64,000 nucleotides of DNA, taken from assembly GCA_015680685.1 (NCBI GenBank), contig MNCI01018878.1:301187-365186 (forward strand), read 5' to 3'. The position numbers were made by a program, and so were the translations under genes. This document shows positions 35,401 to 46,749 of this stretch, one piece after another. A model generated the notes under the pieces. It was not told the DNA's origin. It searched no databases and saw only the letters and a list, made by a program, of their open reading frames with translations. The DNA is from Gnetum montanum (taxonomy: Eukaryota > Streptophyta > Gnetopsida > Gnetales > Gnetaceae). Positions within the stretch are counted from its first letter, which is position 1; every line of letters starts with the position of its first letter.

Positions 35401-36476
35401 CAATTTGCCCGATAACACCAGCACGCACGTTGTTGGTCGCGGTAAATGCCATTATTGCCATTTCGGCCCAGGCCAACGTGTCGCCATCGCCAATTAGCTG
35501 GTTGTCATGTATAAAAAACCTATACCATACAGCGTAAGCTTAACTTGCACTTTACACATAGACTTATCTTACCCTTCGCATCAATAACAGATATTATAAC
35601 GATGATACAGACAATACAGTTAGTCAAATCTGCTTACCCGCCTGCGTAGTACACCGTGCCTTGTGGGTTCTGGAAGTACGTCGACACATGGCGCACCACG
35701 AACAGCGTGTTATACGCATGATAACAGTTGAAATGGGCCATGCTCCAGATCCAGTGTAAGCTCCGCAGACCGTGGGCGCTCAACACTTGGTCCTCGGGAT
35801 AACCCGTGTCGATGGCTCCGTCCGTCAGGTAAGCCAAAATCCCCTACGCCGACCCTGCCAATAGGTGCTCCAAAATAGCACCGGCAACATCCCTGGTGAC
35901 ATTAGACCAGACAATGACGCTGAAGTTATGCAGTAAAAACTGTAGAAACTCCAGCGCCCCCTTTCAGAACCAGATGGCCTTCCCTTGCACTCTTGTGTGA
36001 GGGGGTGGAACGTTAGGGACAATGGGGTTCACCCAGCACAAAACCCCAATGAGGTCTAGTACAATCAGGATGGGCTTTAGTGCGACGCTGTATAGAAAAG
36101 CCAAAGCGTATATTAATACCTACATCTTCATTTGCACGACTAACACAGAACACAGAAAACTCATAAAATGCACCCAGGCCGCAATCGCCCAAACCCTTGC
36201 AACTATGCAAGGTTTTTCCCTGACAACGACGATAAACGCAACCCTTTCAAACCCTTGCATAAACCCGAGGTCCATAACCCAAAATCAACATGCACGCAAA
36301 CGAAAATACACCACGAAAAGCAGCCATAGAAACGAAAGTATGTAAGGAACGACTAACCGGTTCAACGGCGCGGGGTCTCGAACATCGATCAACACCTGTG
36401 AAACACGGTCCAGAGTTGCCTGCATTTCGTCGATTTTGGCCAGTTTTGTATTCTTATTCTTCATCTTTGGTGCCAT
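32415..36476 (-). pseudogene. Antisense eight-exon gene inside element B (putative plant transposon/mobile-domain-like protein), three in-frame stops
   Basis: Minus-strand exons fitted by eye: 36476-36358, 36087-35638, 35519-35245, 35147-34107, 33996-33757, 33686-33558, 33481-32667 and 32588-32415. All seven introns (70-270 bp) are GT-AG and their phases match (2,2,1,1,1,1,0). The coding sum is 3243 nt, 1080 residues plus TAA. It begins MAPKMKNKN. Exons 2-4 form a large globular part (AYLTDGAI, NCYHAYNTLFVVRHV, EMAIMAFTATNNVRAG, INAQFFSDLFGVP) reminiscent of retroelement-borne plant mobile-domain proteins. Exon 5 is Thr/Glu/Pro-rich, exon 7 coiled coil and basic, exon 8 acidic. In-frame stops are TGA 35966-35964, TAG 35846-35844 and TGA 33086-33084, each one C-to-T step from CGA or CAG. 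The weakest splice site is the exon 5 acceptor. Function unknown. Confidence 0.8.
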
Positions 36477-36624
36477 TGCGACGGTTTCAGAATTTGTTCA
36501 CAGCCTAACGCTTGCAAATCTCCGCAAAGTTCCATGCCCTAACTCTCTGCTCTTCCTCTTCTCAGCGACGGTCGCAAATTCAAATTCAAGATAGCCAACA
36601 GCCAGTTCTCATCGAAGAACCACC

Positions 36625-36632
36625 TACTTATA
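36625..36632 (-). promoter_or_regulatory. Candidate TATA box of the antisense gene
   Basis: On the minus strand TATAAGTA lies about 155 bp before the ATG at 36476, a suitable distance for its own start site and a leader of about 120 bp. Confidence 0.5.
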
Positions 36633-36888
36633 CACGAGGATCACCGACTTGACATCAGAATTAAGCGGGACTTTCCTGAAACGGAATCCGCAAATCTAGA
36701 TATTAATGCGGCCGATATCGCATGCGCCACTGTCCGAAATGACATTAAACTACTACATCTTATCGCCTCGTAATCGGGTTACATTGATTACAGCTTGTCT
36801 ATAATATTCAAAATTCAATTAGCCTTCCACGTTCGGCGACATCACGTCACTTGTCTCCTAACCATTTACGCACTTGCCGATTTTGCAG

Positions 36889-38451
36889 GACAGATGGAGA
36901 ATGGACGCCACGATTTCAGCACCCTTAACTTTGACAAGCCCATACGGGAACTTAATTAGACAGTTTGACTCCACGCTAGTAGACGTTAACCCCCCTTTAG
37001 AAAGCGTAACCATAGCCGCATCGGAGATGTCCCCAGAATGGCCAGAACAATCAACGCGCACGCTAGACCTGGAGGCTGGAGACATAACCGAAGATCCCCT
37101 TAGTGAGGTCCCTATCGTTACGCACAGGGGCGAGACTAAAATGCTCAAATTCAGTTCTTTGTTAGACGAAGAAACGCACAACGCTATAAAATAGGTCCTG
37201 CAAGACAACATTACTGTCTTTGCATGGTCATACGAGGATATGCCTGGGTTAGATCCTAGATTAATCCAACATAACATTATCCTCGACCCACAGATTAAAG
37301 CGGTTAGACAAAAGGCACACAAAATCAAACCAGAGATCGCGCTAGCAGTGTGTGATGAGATCACCAAGCTATACTAGGCTGGTTTCATCCGCGCGGTCGA
37401 TTACTCAGACTGGGTATCTAACATTGTGGTCGTGCCGAAAAAAACCGGGAGTATACACATATGCATAGACTTCCGGGATTTGAACAAGGCCACAATCAAG
37501 GATAACTTCCCAGTGCCAAGTATCGACCAGCTAGTGGATACAATAGCTGGGCATGCACTTCTGTCCTTCATGGATGGCTTTTCAGGCTATAACCAGATTC
37601 ACATTAACCTAGAACGCCAACTGACCATGACATTCATGACACCTTGGGGCACCTTTTGCTACACCATGATGCCTTTTGGCCTGAAGAACGCCGGAGCAAC
37701 GTACCAACGAGCCATGACATACATCTTCAGTGATTACCTCCTAGGAAGGCTGAATGATTATGTAGATGACATAGCTGTGAAGTCTTTGAAGTCAGAAGAT
37801 CATTCAGAGGACCTGGAGTTAGTCCTTAAAAGATGTTCCACACACGAGCTCCGCCTTAACCCGAAGAAGTGCGTATTCGGAGTCAAAACCGGACGCATGC
37901 TGGGGTTTGTGGTATCAGAAACCAGCATACGAGTTGACCCTGATAAGGTCAAAGCCATTGTCGAGTTAACTCCTCCCACAGACCTCAAGCAATTACGCGG
38001 GTTACAGGGACGCTTACAATTTATACACCGGTTCATTTCGAGGCTAACCGATAAATTACACCCTATGCAACACTTGCTTAAAAAGGGGGTTAATTTCGAA
38101 TGGACCAACAATTGCCAGCATGCGTTTGATAGTCTAAAACAAGAATTGCAACATCTACCAACGGTTTTCCCGCCACAAAGGGATTTGCCATTTTACATAT
38201 ACCTCGCAACTTCGGACATAGCAATAGCAGCGTTACTTTGTCAAAGGAGGGATGACGGGTCAGAAATGCCCATCTACTACTTGAGCCATGCTCTATGTGC
38301 GTACGAGACGAGATACAACGATGTCGAGCGTAATTGCTTAGCATTAGTTTTTACGCTTAAGAAATGTAGGCATTATCTTTTTCGTAGTCAAGTAAACGTC
38401 ATCTGTAAAAACAACATCCTTAGAGCCATTACGCATAGCTTNACCAGTTAA
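36889..38451 (+). pseudogene. Element B reverse transcriptase and RNase H
   Basis: The frame opens at 36889 after TTTTGCAG, a 3'-splice-like site. Two TAG stops (37192, and at about 37375 in LY-stop-AGFI) probably replace CAG or GAG. From 37426 it is open. RT blocks include VVPKKTGSIHICIDFRDLNK, FPVPSIDQLVDTIAGH, SFMDGFSGYNQI, MPFGLKNAGATYQRAM and the catalytic YVDD (in LNDYVDDIAVKS). RNase H follows with FYIYLATSDIAIAALLCQ, YETRYNDVERNCLALVF and CRHYLF. The frame breaks at the ambiguous base 38442, where the next domain is in another frame. It would make cDNA and degrade RNA in the hybrid. Confidence 0.88.
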
Positions 38452-38454
38452 TAA

Positions 38455-39230
38455 CTTCACCAATTGACAATCACGCAACCATAGAGCCAGAATTCCCAGA
38501 CGAACATGTACATAGTCTAAGCCCTGTCTCGACAGGCCTCGAAGCAACGTTATATTTTGACGGAGCTTCAACCACCAGAGGCGGCAGTGCTACCACTGTT
38601 CTTATGCTATCACCTGAGGATGTGCGTCTACATGCTTATCGATTGACCTTCCCTTTTACGAACAATGTAGCAGAGTACGAGGGGCTCATCAGGGGATTAC
38701 TAACTGCAGATGAACTAAATGTTCAACACCTGGTGGTTAGGGGCGACTCGATGCTTGTTATAAATCAAATCACTGGAGTCTACGCCTGCAAGGCGGTACA
38801 TTTGCAGCCCTACTGCGATCAGGCTAAAGATCTTCTGATGTGATTTACGACCTTCAACGTCCAACACGTCCCACGGACTGACAACACACTGGCCGACGCA
38901 CTGGCCACTCTGGCTTTACACGTGCCTTCACACCTGTTCAACACCAGCCCCGCATTAATGACAGACTGCGCAGACCCTATCATTCAGACGGCGCAAATCT
39001 CCTCTCTTCTCGAGGAAAGCATGCCTGAATGGTACGATAATATCAAAACCTATCTTTTACAGGGTGAGCTGCCATCTGCATTAACACGCACAGAGAAAAA
39101 CACAATTCGTAAGCGGGCTAGGCAATACGTCATCATCGGAAACAACACTCTCTGTAGACGCTCCTTTGATGGCGTGTTGCTTACCTGCGTGGCGGCCACG
39201 TTCACGAGGGACTGTGTGGCAGCCACGTAG
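38455..39230 (+). pseudogene. Element B second RNase H (Tat-type dual RNase H)
   Basis: LYFDGASTTRGG (first Asp), TNNVAEYEGLIRGLL (Glu), VRGDSMLVINQITGVYAC (Asp) and DNTLADALATLAL (last Asp) give the DEDD set of an RNase H fold separate from the one at 38160-38450. A second, archaeal-like RNase H is characteristic of the Tat lineage. A TGA at 38841-38843 sits between the third and fourth acidic motifs. It is in the same frame as the integrase downstream. Confidence 0.8.
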
Positions 39231-40292
39231 CACATAGTCGGCGACGTTCACAAGGGACTGTGTGGCAGCCACGTAGCACCAAGGGCTATGGTCCTAAAAA
39301 TCTGATGCTTAAGATACTATTGGCCACACATGGAATGAGACTGCCTGACAAAGGTTAAAACCTGTGACACGTGTCAACGACACGCAAACCTCATCCACGT
39401 ATCACCCACAGAATTGCATACGACACAGATAACATGGCCATTTCAGCGATGGGGACTCGACATCATAGGATCCATCACGCCAAAATCTTCTGCAGGGCAT
39501 AGCTTCATTATTACCGCTATTGAGTACTTTACGAAGTGGATAGAAGCTGTCCCCCTGCGGAAAATCACATCCCAACAGGTTTGCCATTTTATCTTGGACA
39601 ACATAGTAACCAGATTTGGTCTCCCGATGACTATTGTGACCGACAATGGGCCATAGTTTAGCAGCGCAGATACCAAATCCTTCTGTGATAACCTAGGCAT
39701 TAGACAGTCTTTTTCTTCCCCTTATTACCCGCAAGCAAATGGTCAAGCTGAAGCAACGAACAAAGTGGTCATCAATTTGCTCAAGAAAATGCTCGACGGC
39801 AACAAAAGGTGATGGCACAAGCAGATCCTCTATGTGCTATGGGCATATCGTACTACGTGTAGGACAGCTATGGGTAGTACGCCCTATAGCCTGGTCTACG
39901 GATCTGAAGTAGTGCTACCTCTTGAATTGCAAATTCCTTCTTTGAGAATGGTCCTCTCCACCATTATAAATGAGGCTCAACACACCGAGGCTCGGATAAT
40001 GGATTTGGATTCAGTAGAAGAGAAGCGGATACAGGCTCTTGATGCGATTGAAAGATATCAAGACAGACAGCGGCAAAAACATCGCCACAACCTTCAACAG
40101 TGACCGATCAAGAAAGGAGACCTTGTTCTCAAGGCCATGCATGAACCAGTAGGCAAGTTCTCTGCGAATTGGGAAGGCCCTTTCTTGGTGATCGACGTAT
40201 ACAGCAACAGAGTGTTCAAATTAGCGGACATCAATGGCAACAAACTAGCAAACCCCGTAAATCATCTATACTTGAAGCGGTATTTCATCTAG
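39180..40292 (+). pseudogene. Element B integrase
   Basis: The zinc-binding HHCC region is present (VHKGLCGSHVAP, then CDTCQRHAN) and includes a local duplication. The catalytic triad is visible: WGLDIIG (Asp), VTDNGP (Asp) and ANGQAEATNK (Glu). The C-terminal domain has KKGDLVLKA and NWEGPFLVIDVY, ending LYLKRYFI-TAG at 40290. Stops at about 39228, 39306, 39337, 39654, 39810 and 40101 interrupt it. No chromodomain was seen, as expected for Tat. Confidence 0.87.
39186..39292 (+). repeat. Tandem duplication in the integrase HHCC region
   Basis: CGTTCAC(G/A)AGGGACTGTGTGGCAGCCACGTAGCAC occurs twice, at about 39199-39232 and 39245-39278. A third partial GTGGCGGCCACG lies just before. Confidence 0.8.
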
Positions 40293-40314
40293 CAACATCT
40301 ACGGTGTCGACAGC

Positions 40315-40840
40315 AGGTATGACAGTATTCGTCCGCTACGACGTTAAACTGGCACTGAGCGTCCACTACGACGTTAAACTGGCACTATGCATCCGCTACG
40401 ACGTTAAACTGGCACTGAGCGTCTGCCGTGACGTTAAACTGGCATGCCTTGCATGTGTCCGCCACGACGCTAAATTGGCAAGTAGTAACTGTCCGCTACG
40501 ACATAAAACTGGCAATGTTGTACAGGTCCGCCAAGACAAAAAACTGGCATTTGCACGCGTCTGCCATGACGCTAAACTGGCACAGGTACGTAGCTGTCTG
40601 CTGAGATGTAAAACCAGCACAGATCTGTCCCTGGGCCATGACGTGAAACTGGCATCCACAGCACGGTCTGCTGAGATCATAAATCAGACATACCACCGTC
40701 CGCTACGATGTAAAACTAGCGCCTCTCGGTCTGCCCGGACTTTAAACCGGGACCATGGTCTGCTGGGACTTAAAACCAGTAACGGTAGTCTACCAAGACT
40801 TAAAACTGGCACCTACAGGTTGCCGCCATCTAAATCAAGC
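40315..40840 (+). repeat. Array 2: ~15 diverged 30-36-bp units in the 3' UTR of element B
   Basis: Units of the type GTCCGCTACGACGTTAAACTGGCA are repeated with spacing of about 30-36 bp and decay towards 40840. They share the core TTAAACTRG with array 1. Open frames here are repeat translations. Confidence 0.88.
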
Positions 40841-41894
40841 GAACGTGATCATCTTTGTACAACTGCACAACAGACGGGGTGGGATATCGGGACAATCCTA
40901 GTGTCACCACCCCACTGGCATCCTACTGATTCCTCGGACAAGCTGAGAGACATCTTACTGATCCCTCAGAGATGCCGTCGCTGCACCCACTGCAGCAGTG
41001 GTACCTCTGCGAGTTTAGTCTCACCAGCTGGAGCCTCGACAAAATCATCGTCGACAGCGATTTCGGTGATCTCCACCAGTCATCACCATCGGACGTCGGC
41101 TTCGCAAATTCATCTGGGTGGTTCCTTGTACAACCAGTCAACTACACTATGTCTGATGCCTTTTGGCGAAGATATGCTGGGCCAATCGTCAGGATTGGCG
41201 GCTCCGCCCGTGTGCTCTGGCTCCTTCTTTGCAGCCCATTCGCTCTATCTCACACTGGACAGTATTGGTTTCAAGAACCTCATCTTTTGTTCATGAGCAA
41301 TGGTTCCCTCTGTTTTCTTTTGTGGTTGTAGGTTACTTGCCTTAGAGGATGTCGTCCAAAGGTACGTCCATCTAAGCGGTGAAGTACAACAGCATCTTGA
41401 AATGGCTGCTCAGGTTTGCCTGACCACGTAGCTCTGCATACCTTGCACAATCCTACCCGTAAGCCTTGTTTCCTCCATCCCCACCACCCGGTTCCCATAC
41501 GCAAAACCCACATATACAAGTATTCATTTGCCACACTCACGCTAGCAGAGACATCGCAGAAAGTGATGCGTGACGTTCCTTTTTGCACGCATTCCTGCAA
41601 TAATCGGTAACAGAGAAACCTCAGGCTAACGCGCTACGCTCGTCTGAAAGCATTCCTGTTGACCGTGTATTTCATACCCCTACCATTCATAATGCATTTT
41701 GCATCTTCCCCGAACCTGTTTCCAGTGATATCCCTTTATCTCCCATGCCTTCCAGCTGCACTCTTCCATAGTGACGAGAGAACACCTGAATAGCCATGGA
41801 TGAATGTTGTTCGTGCTTCTACCAACTCAGTGTTTCATATTCTTTGTCGATGTCTTTCGGGTAAGCCCTCAAACCGTCAACAAAGAGGGGCCAT
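40841..41894 (+). other. 3' untranslated region and polypurine tract of element B
   Basis: No domain is recognisable. It ends with AACAAAGAGGGGCCAT (about 41879-41894) directly before the 3' LTR, a plausible polypurine tract. Confidence 0.65.
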
Positions 41895-43281
41895 TGAAAC
41901 ACTGTGAAAATTACGAGTCGGCCTCAGGCAAAGATTCGCAATTCCAGCAGGAACGCGCATCAGATTTGATCAAGGACAGGTTTACGCTCTATCAAGCACG
42001 GCAGCGTAATAAGCGTAATAATCTCCAAGACAGTCCATAGCAGTTCGACGCTTTTTCTTGCGGCGCATGGATAACTTGTTTTTACGCTCGTTACGTGGTG
42101 GTGCGTACCATTGCGTATCATTCAAGTTGCACATTTGTTTACGCTTCATTACGTGCCGCTGCGTAGTGAGCATAAGTTATACATTGTTTACGCTTCATTA
42201 CGCGCCACTGCGTAGCGAGCGTAAGTTGCACATTATCCACGCTTCGTTACGCACAGTTGCGTAGTGAGCGTAAGTTATACATTTACGCTTCATTACGCGC
42301 AGCTGCGTGGTGAGCGTAAAACAATCTTGAGCTTATTGTTTGCACTAGATTACACTCATACACGCAACACAATGCGAATGAGTGTAACAGCTTGGCGGTA
42401 GTCAAAACATGCTCAACATGTATCCTCTCTTCACACGCGCAGCACGCAAACGAGCGTGTTGTGCGTAGTCACAGTCTGACTTAAAAGGATCATGCCAACA
42501 GGGCCCGCAATATCCGGACCCACGTCATCAGGGTTGCACCTTTTCCATGGAGCATCACAGCCTATAAATACCTCAGTTAACAGAGATACAGAGGTTGGAA
42601 AATTGGCAAATCAGAGAAGCAAAAAGCATATTTCTGAGCACCAGAGCACTTAGCACTTTGGAGCAGAGATACAGAGAACAGCGCTTTGGCAATTGTCGAC
42701 ATTATCACCTTACAGCCAAGGCAGAGCACAGTTCGCTTTGAGCACCGGGGACAGGAGTAATCGTTCTGCTGGAGAAACTCTATCAATCAGAAGCAATTGA
42801 TCGATAGACGTCAAAGCTTGGCCTTCCTTGCATCCCAGCTTGAGCCCACGAGGTAGATCGGACTTCTGTTTAGACCGTTTTGCTTGTTGCTTTGTGCTCA
42901 TTTCACGTCTTGTAATCGGGGATTCCCCAGTGCGATTTCTCACGCAAAAACATACATTTGTTAAGTTAAGGCGCAGATCTTTGAAGCTACGTGTTTCTCT
43001 TATGTCAACCTCCTTTTATCGTGTTTAGCATTATCACCGTTGCAATTCGTCTACATCGTTTTCTCTGCATTTTTACGATTCTTCAAATCAGATCGTAGTA
43101 CGCAAAGATCGGTAGTCTTTATTGTTTTACTGACCCGTAAGTCCCTGTCTAATCGACAAGATTGCTCAGGGCACCGCGGATTCATTTCTCCAGCATAGCC
43201 CTAGCGCAGATCCGTGGCTAAAACTGTGTATGCCGGAATTTCGGTCGGTATTTCCAGCTGTCGACGTTTTCTGTCATTACA
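41895..43281 (+). repeat. Element B 3' LTR
   Basis: 1387 bp, the same length as the 5' LTR. TATAAATA lies at 42563-42570 and the U3 palindromic array at about 42080-42320. GTCAG follows at 43282-43286. Confidence 0.93.
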
Positions 43282-43286
43282 GTCAG

Positions 43287-44879
43287 CATGGCTATTGACC
43301 ATCATTAACTTTATTTGACTTTTTTAGAACTTCAAAATACAGGAAATTTTTGAGTGAAAGCCCAAAAAATTACAATTGGAATGAAAATAGTAGAAGAGGA
43401 AACTAGAGCTAAAAAAATTGAGAAATTGGAGAAAAAAATGTAGAGAATGAATGTTATAAGATTGTATGGGAGCACAAAGCAGGATGCATAATGAGGCGCA
43501 TGAAAGGTATGATTGCAACAATGTCAAGGGTAAGGGGCTTAATGTTCCAAGAAAAAGATATGCAAGTAGGTCCTCCCCATAGTAGGCACATGCCTAGTTT
43601 AACCTTACATAACTTCAACTAAGGAGCTCGTGGACTCCACAAGTGACTAATGATAAGGTAGGTTAAGAAGCCATCCAGAAGGATCTACTTAAGAATTCAA
43701 GTACATTCAACCAAATCAAGTGATCAAAAACATGGACATTAACAATGAGGTGAATTATGAGTAGTAGTGATGGATGATAGAGAAGGTGGAATGGATTGTT
43801 AAGTTGAGGTCATAAGAAGTCCCTTGTGGATTGCATGTTTAAAATAACTGAGGAAGACCCATCCTTAGTCTAGAACAAAACCAACCACTTCCAATGACTT
43901 CACATTACCACTCTAAGACTAATTCACTCCCTTGAGACACAAGGGTATTCCCACTAAACAACCACCATTCCGAAAAGAGGAGAAAAGAGAGATAGGAAGT
44001 GAGAGAGGGCCTTAGTTAGAGGGGACCTTTAGGTATGGGTAACATATCTTTCTAGTCCCATAACCAATACTTGTAGCCTTTTTATTTATTTAAGGGGTGT
44101 GCTTTGAATTTCCATCTTTTCTTTTCTTTTTTCTTTTTTTTTTGGTATGGGAACCACATAATGCAAAAAAATTATTTAACTTCCTTTGATTGAATGATAT
44201 GGAACCATAAGAAGTTGATGAAAACACCAAAGCACTCAAGTAAGTAGAAGAGTACAAAGAGTATTGAGTTCCCTTGAAGTCACATCCCATTCAAACCCTT
44301 GAATCTTTCCCAATTCTAGAAACTACCAAGGTCACTAGTTGATTACAAGTTTACTTAATGGAAGGGATTGTAGACTTCCAAAACAAGGAAAACCATAGAT
44401 TTGGTGAATAGGTGGCTATTGTGAACTTAGTGCCTATAACCATGAGAAAGAAACTAAGACTGAGTCATTGGTACAAAAATTCAAAAATAGAAACCAAACA
44501 TTGGCAAACAAACATTAAACACAAACCATCATCAGTAGCAACCATGGTAATCCTTGTCCTATTAGAAATAAAGCATGTTTTATTAGCAAGGATTAAAAAT
44601 CACACTCAAACAAACTAAAATATATAAGAAAGTGTAAAATATTTAAGAAGGATTCAAATGCACTAATGCTGGTGTAAAACAAATAAAGGTGTAAAAATAG
44701 GAAAAATTTGAAAATAAAAAAGGTGAAATTAAATAATTTGCAAATAAAAAATGTGAAATAAAAAAAGTAGAAAAAATTGAGGAGCCATATGAAAATTAGC
44801 ATGGATGGTCATCCCCCCCGCCCCAACAACTGAGTTGGAAGGAGGAGATTCAAAAAATTAAATGTGGTTGTCTGCCTAT
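43287..44879. other. Unassigned AT-rich DNA between B and H2
   Basis: I recognise no domain. The last part (44640-44790) is A-rich with short AAATAAAAAA.GTGAAAT repeats, followed by a C-rich homopolymer near 44811-44824. It could be the decayed 3' region of H2. Confidence 0.5.
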
Positions 44880-46135
44880 TGAGGTATTTGTTGCACTAGC
44901 CTGCTTGGGCTCATGGAAAAGCTTTACTTATTGGATGTTGATCAAGTACCTTGGGCTCTTAGGTTTGTATATGATAATGGCCCCAAAAGGAAAGGTTTTA
45001 GTGACTATGTAAGGTTCCTTCCACAATGTTTGAAACTTTGTCTTCAGAGGTACGTGTGTGGGGTTCGAATACAGAACCTTATTACCTGATTGAAATTTTA
45101 CTTTTCTTATCCTTAGGTCATGTCATGTTTTGTTGTATGCCTTGTACACTTTGTTCAAAGATAGGGCCACTAGTCGATTTTCATCTAGCATGTTTAGGTT
45201 GAGCAATCATTCTCTTTATGTTAGAGTCAAGTTAAGGTTCAAGTCACAAGCTGTTGAAAATGTATGGAGCTCAGATTAGATTGGAAGCATTGGAAGTTTC
45301 CTATACACTAGCTCATAGAGAGAGTATCCAATAGGAAATTTCTATGTTAAGTAGTAGGCCCATAGGATGTCATTGAGTTTTATGATCCAATCATTTCTAT
45401 ATTTGCATATGGTTCTTGTTAAGATTTTAGTAATCTCCTTGTTGGTGACTTCTACTTGACCATTAGCTTTAGGGTGGTAAGGTGCTATTAATTTATGGTT
45501 GACCCCCAAGCATTTCATTAACTAATGAAAGGTGGCACTTGTGAAATAGGTTCATTTTTATAAATCAATGCTCATGGCACACCAAACCTATTTACAACAT
45601 TTTTTGTATGAATTGAGTAATAGTGGATGATGTACCATTGACGATGGTTGTTGCCTCTACCCATTTGATGTAATAGTCCACTATTATTATAATATATGCT
45701 TTTCCATTGGACATGGATGTGACGAGACCCATGAAGTCTATGCCCCAAATATCAAAGGGCTCTAGTGGCTGAATCCACTATTGAGGATCCTCCATTTCTA
45801 TAGTCATCCGATCATCTCATTGGTAGAATTCACAAGATCAGATAAACAGGTTGGCATCCCTGAAGATTGTAGGCCAATAATACCCTACCATCAAGAGTTT
45901 TATGGCCATTCATCTCCCTCCTTAGTTACCTCTGCAAGGGCCTTCTTAAGCATCCTGGAGAATGCGTAATTAATCCACATCAAGAACACACCAACAAACT
46001 AGGCCATTGGCACATACCTTGTAAAGGTGTCTATTGATTTTCATGAAGTATTTGGCCCGATGAAGAAATTGTTGTTTCTCTCTAAATTCAAGATCTTATG
46101 GCATCTCCTGAGTGAGAAGATAAGTGAGGATGTCA
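44880..46135 (-). pseudogene. H2 integrase remnant
   Basis: Minus-strand translation gives GVNHKLIAPYHPKANGQVEV followed by TNKEITKIL, including the catalytic Glu block, then WIIKLNDILWAYY and a C-terminal KVKFQSGNKVLY region. Numerous stops are present. It belongs downstream of the RNase H at 46138. Confidence 0.7.
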
Positions 46136-46137
46136 TT

Positions 46138-46640
46138 TTACCATTTTGGTTTTGTGGGCATTTGTTCATTTATTGTAGCAATAAAGAGGAGTTCATCTAG
46201 GAATTGATCAAAGATTAGGCTCTCCTCCTCTTTGTTATCCCATCTTAATCGAGAGAGTTGATCAGTGACCACATTCTCAATCCCCTTCTGATCTACCATC
46301 ATGAGGTCGAATTCCTGCAAGATCATGAGCCACCGTATGAAATGAGGAATCACTATTGGCTTTTTCATCAAGAAGTGGATGGAACTGTGGTATGTGTGGA
46401 TAAACACCTTATAGCCAAGCACATAGTACTTGAACATTTTAAGAGCAAACACCATAGCCATCAATTCTTTTTCAATTATGGTTTAATTTAGTTGTGCACC
46501 CACAATGCTTTAGCTTGTGTAGTGGATGTAATATGCACATTTCTTATCATCCAGCTATGTAAGAATTGCTCCTAAAGCATACTTAGATGCATCCATCATT
46601 ATGTAAAATGGTTTGGACTAGTCTGGTACCCATAGAATTG
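46138..46640 (-). pseudogene. H2 RNase H remnant
   Basis: The open part 46464-46138 holds VFALKMFKYYVLGYKVFIHT, HFIRWLMILQEFDL and IENVVTDQLSRL, the C-terminal RNase H and connection region of gypsy pol (ENVVADALSRL in relatives; here TDQLSRL). Confidence 0.75.
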
Positions 46641-46749
46641 GAGTTTCTATGAGTTTTTCCTTCAATTTTTGGAATGCATGTTCACATTCCTTAGTCTAAA
46701 TGAACAAAGCATCTTTCTTCATAAGCTCAACCAATGGATTTGTGATCTT

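Larger units (their letters stand above)
26175..43281 (+). mobile_element. Element B: 17.1 kb Tat/Ogre-like Ty3/gypsy retrotransposon with a nested antisense gene
   Basis: Two LTRs of 1387 bp each (TGAAACAC...TCATTACA) and the target duplication GTCAG (26170-26174 and 43282-43286) fix both ends. Order: LTR, PBS, gag, protease, 48-bp tandem array, antisense eight-exon gene, RT-RNase H, second RNase H, integrase, 30-36-bp tandem array, polypurine tract, LTR. The Tat/Ogre assignment rests on the CxYHxxxGHDTDYC gag knuckle, the protease context, the duplicated RNase H and the size. By hand the LTRs differ at about 65 sites, roughly 5 percent, mostly transitions with no indels. Gag and pol contain stops, so this copy is probably not autonomous. 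Confidence 0.92.

Noticed and set aside
33765-35497. Plus-strand open frames between protease and RT of element B
   Set aside because: They are shadows of the antisense exons, with no domain and no continuity.
40169-41296. Long 375-codon open frame
   Set aside because: It is a translation of the end of integrase in another frame and of tandem array 2; no domain is present.
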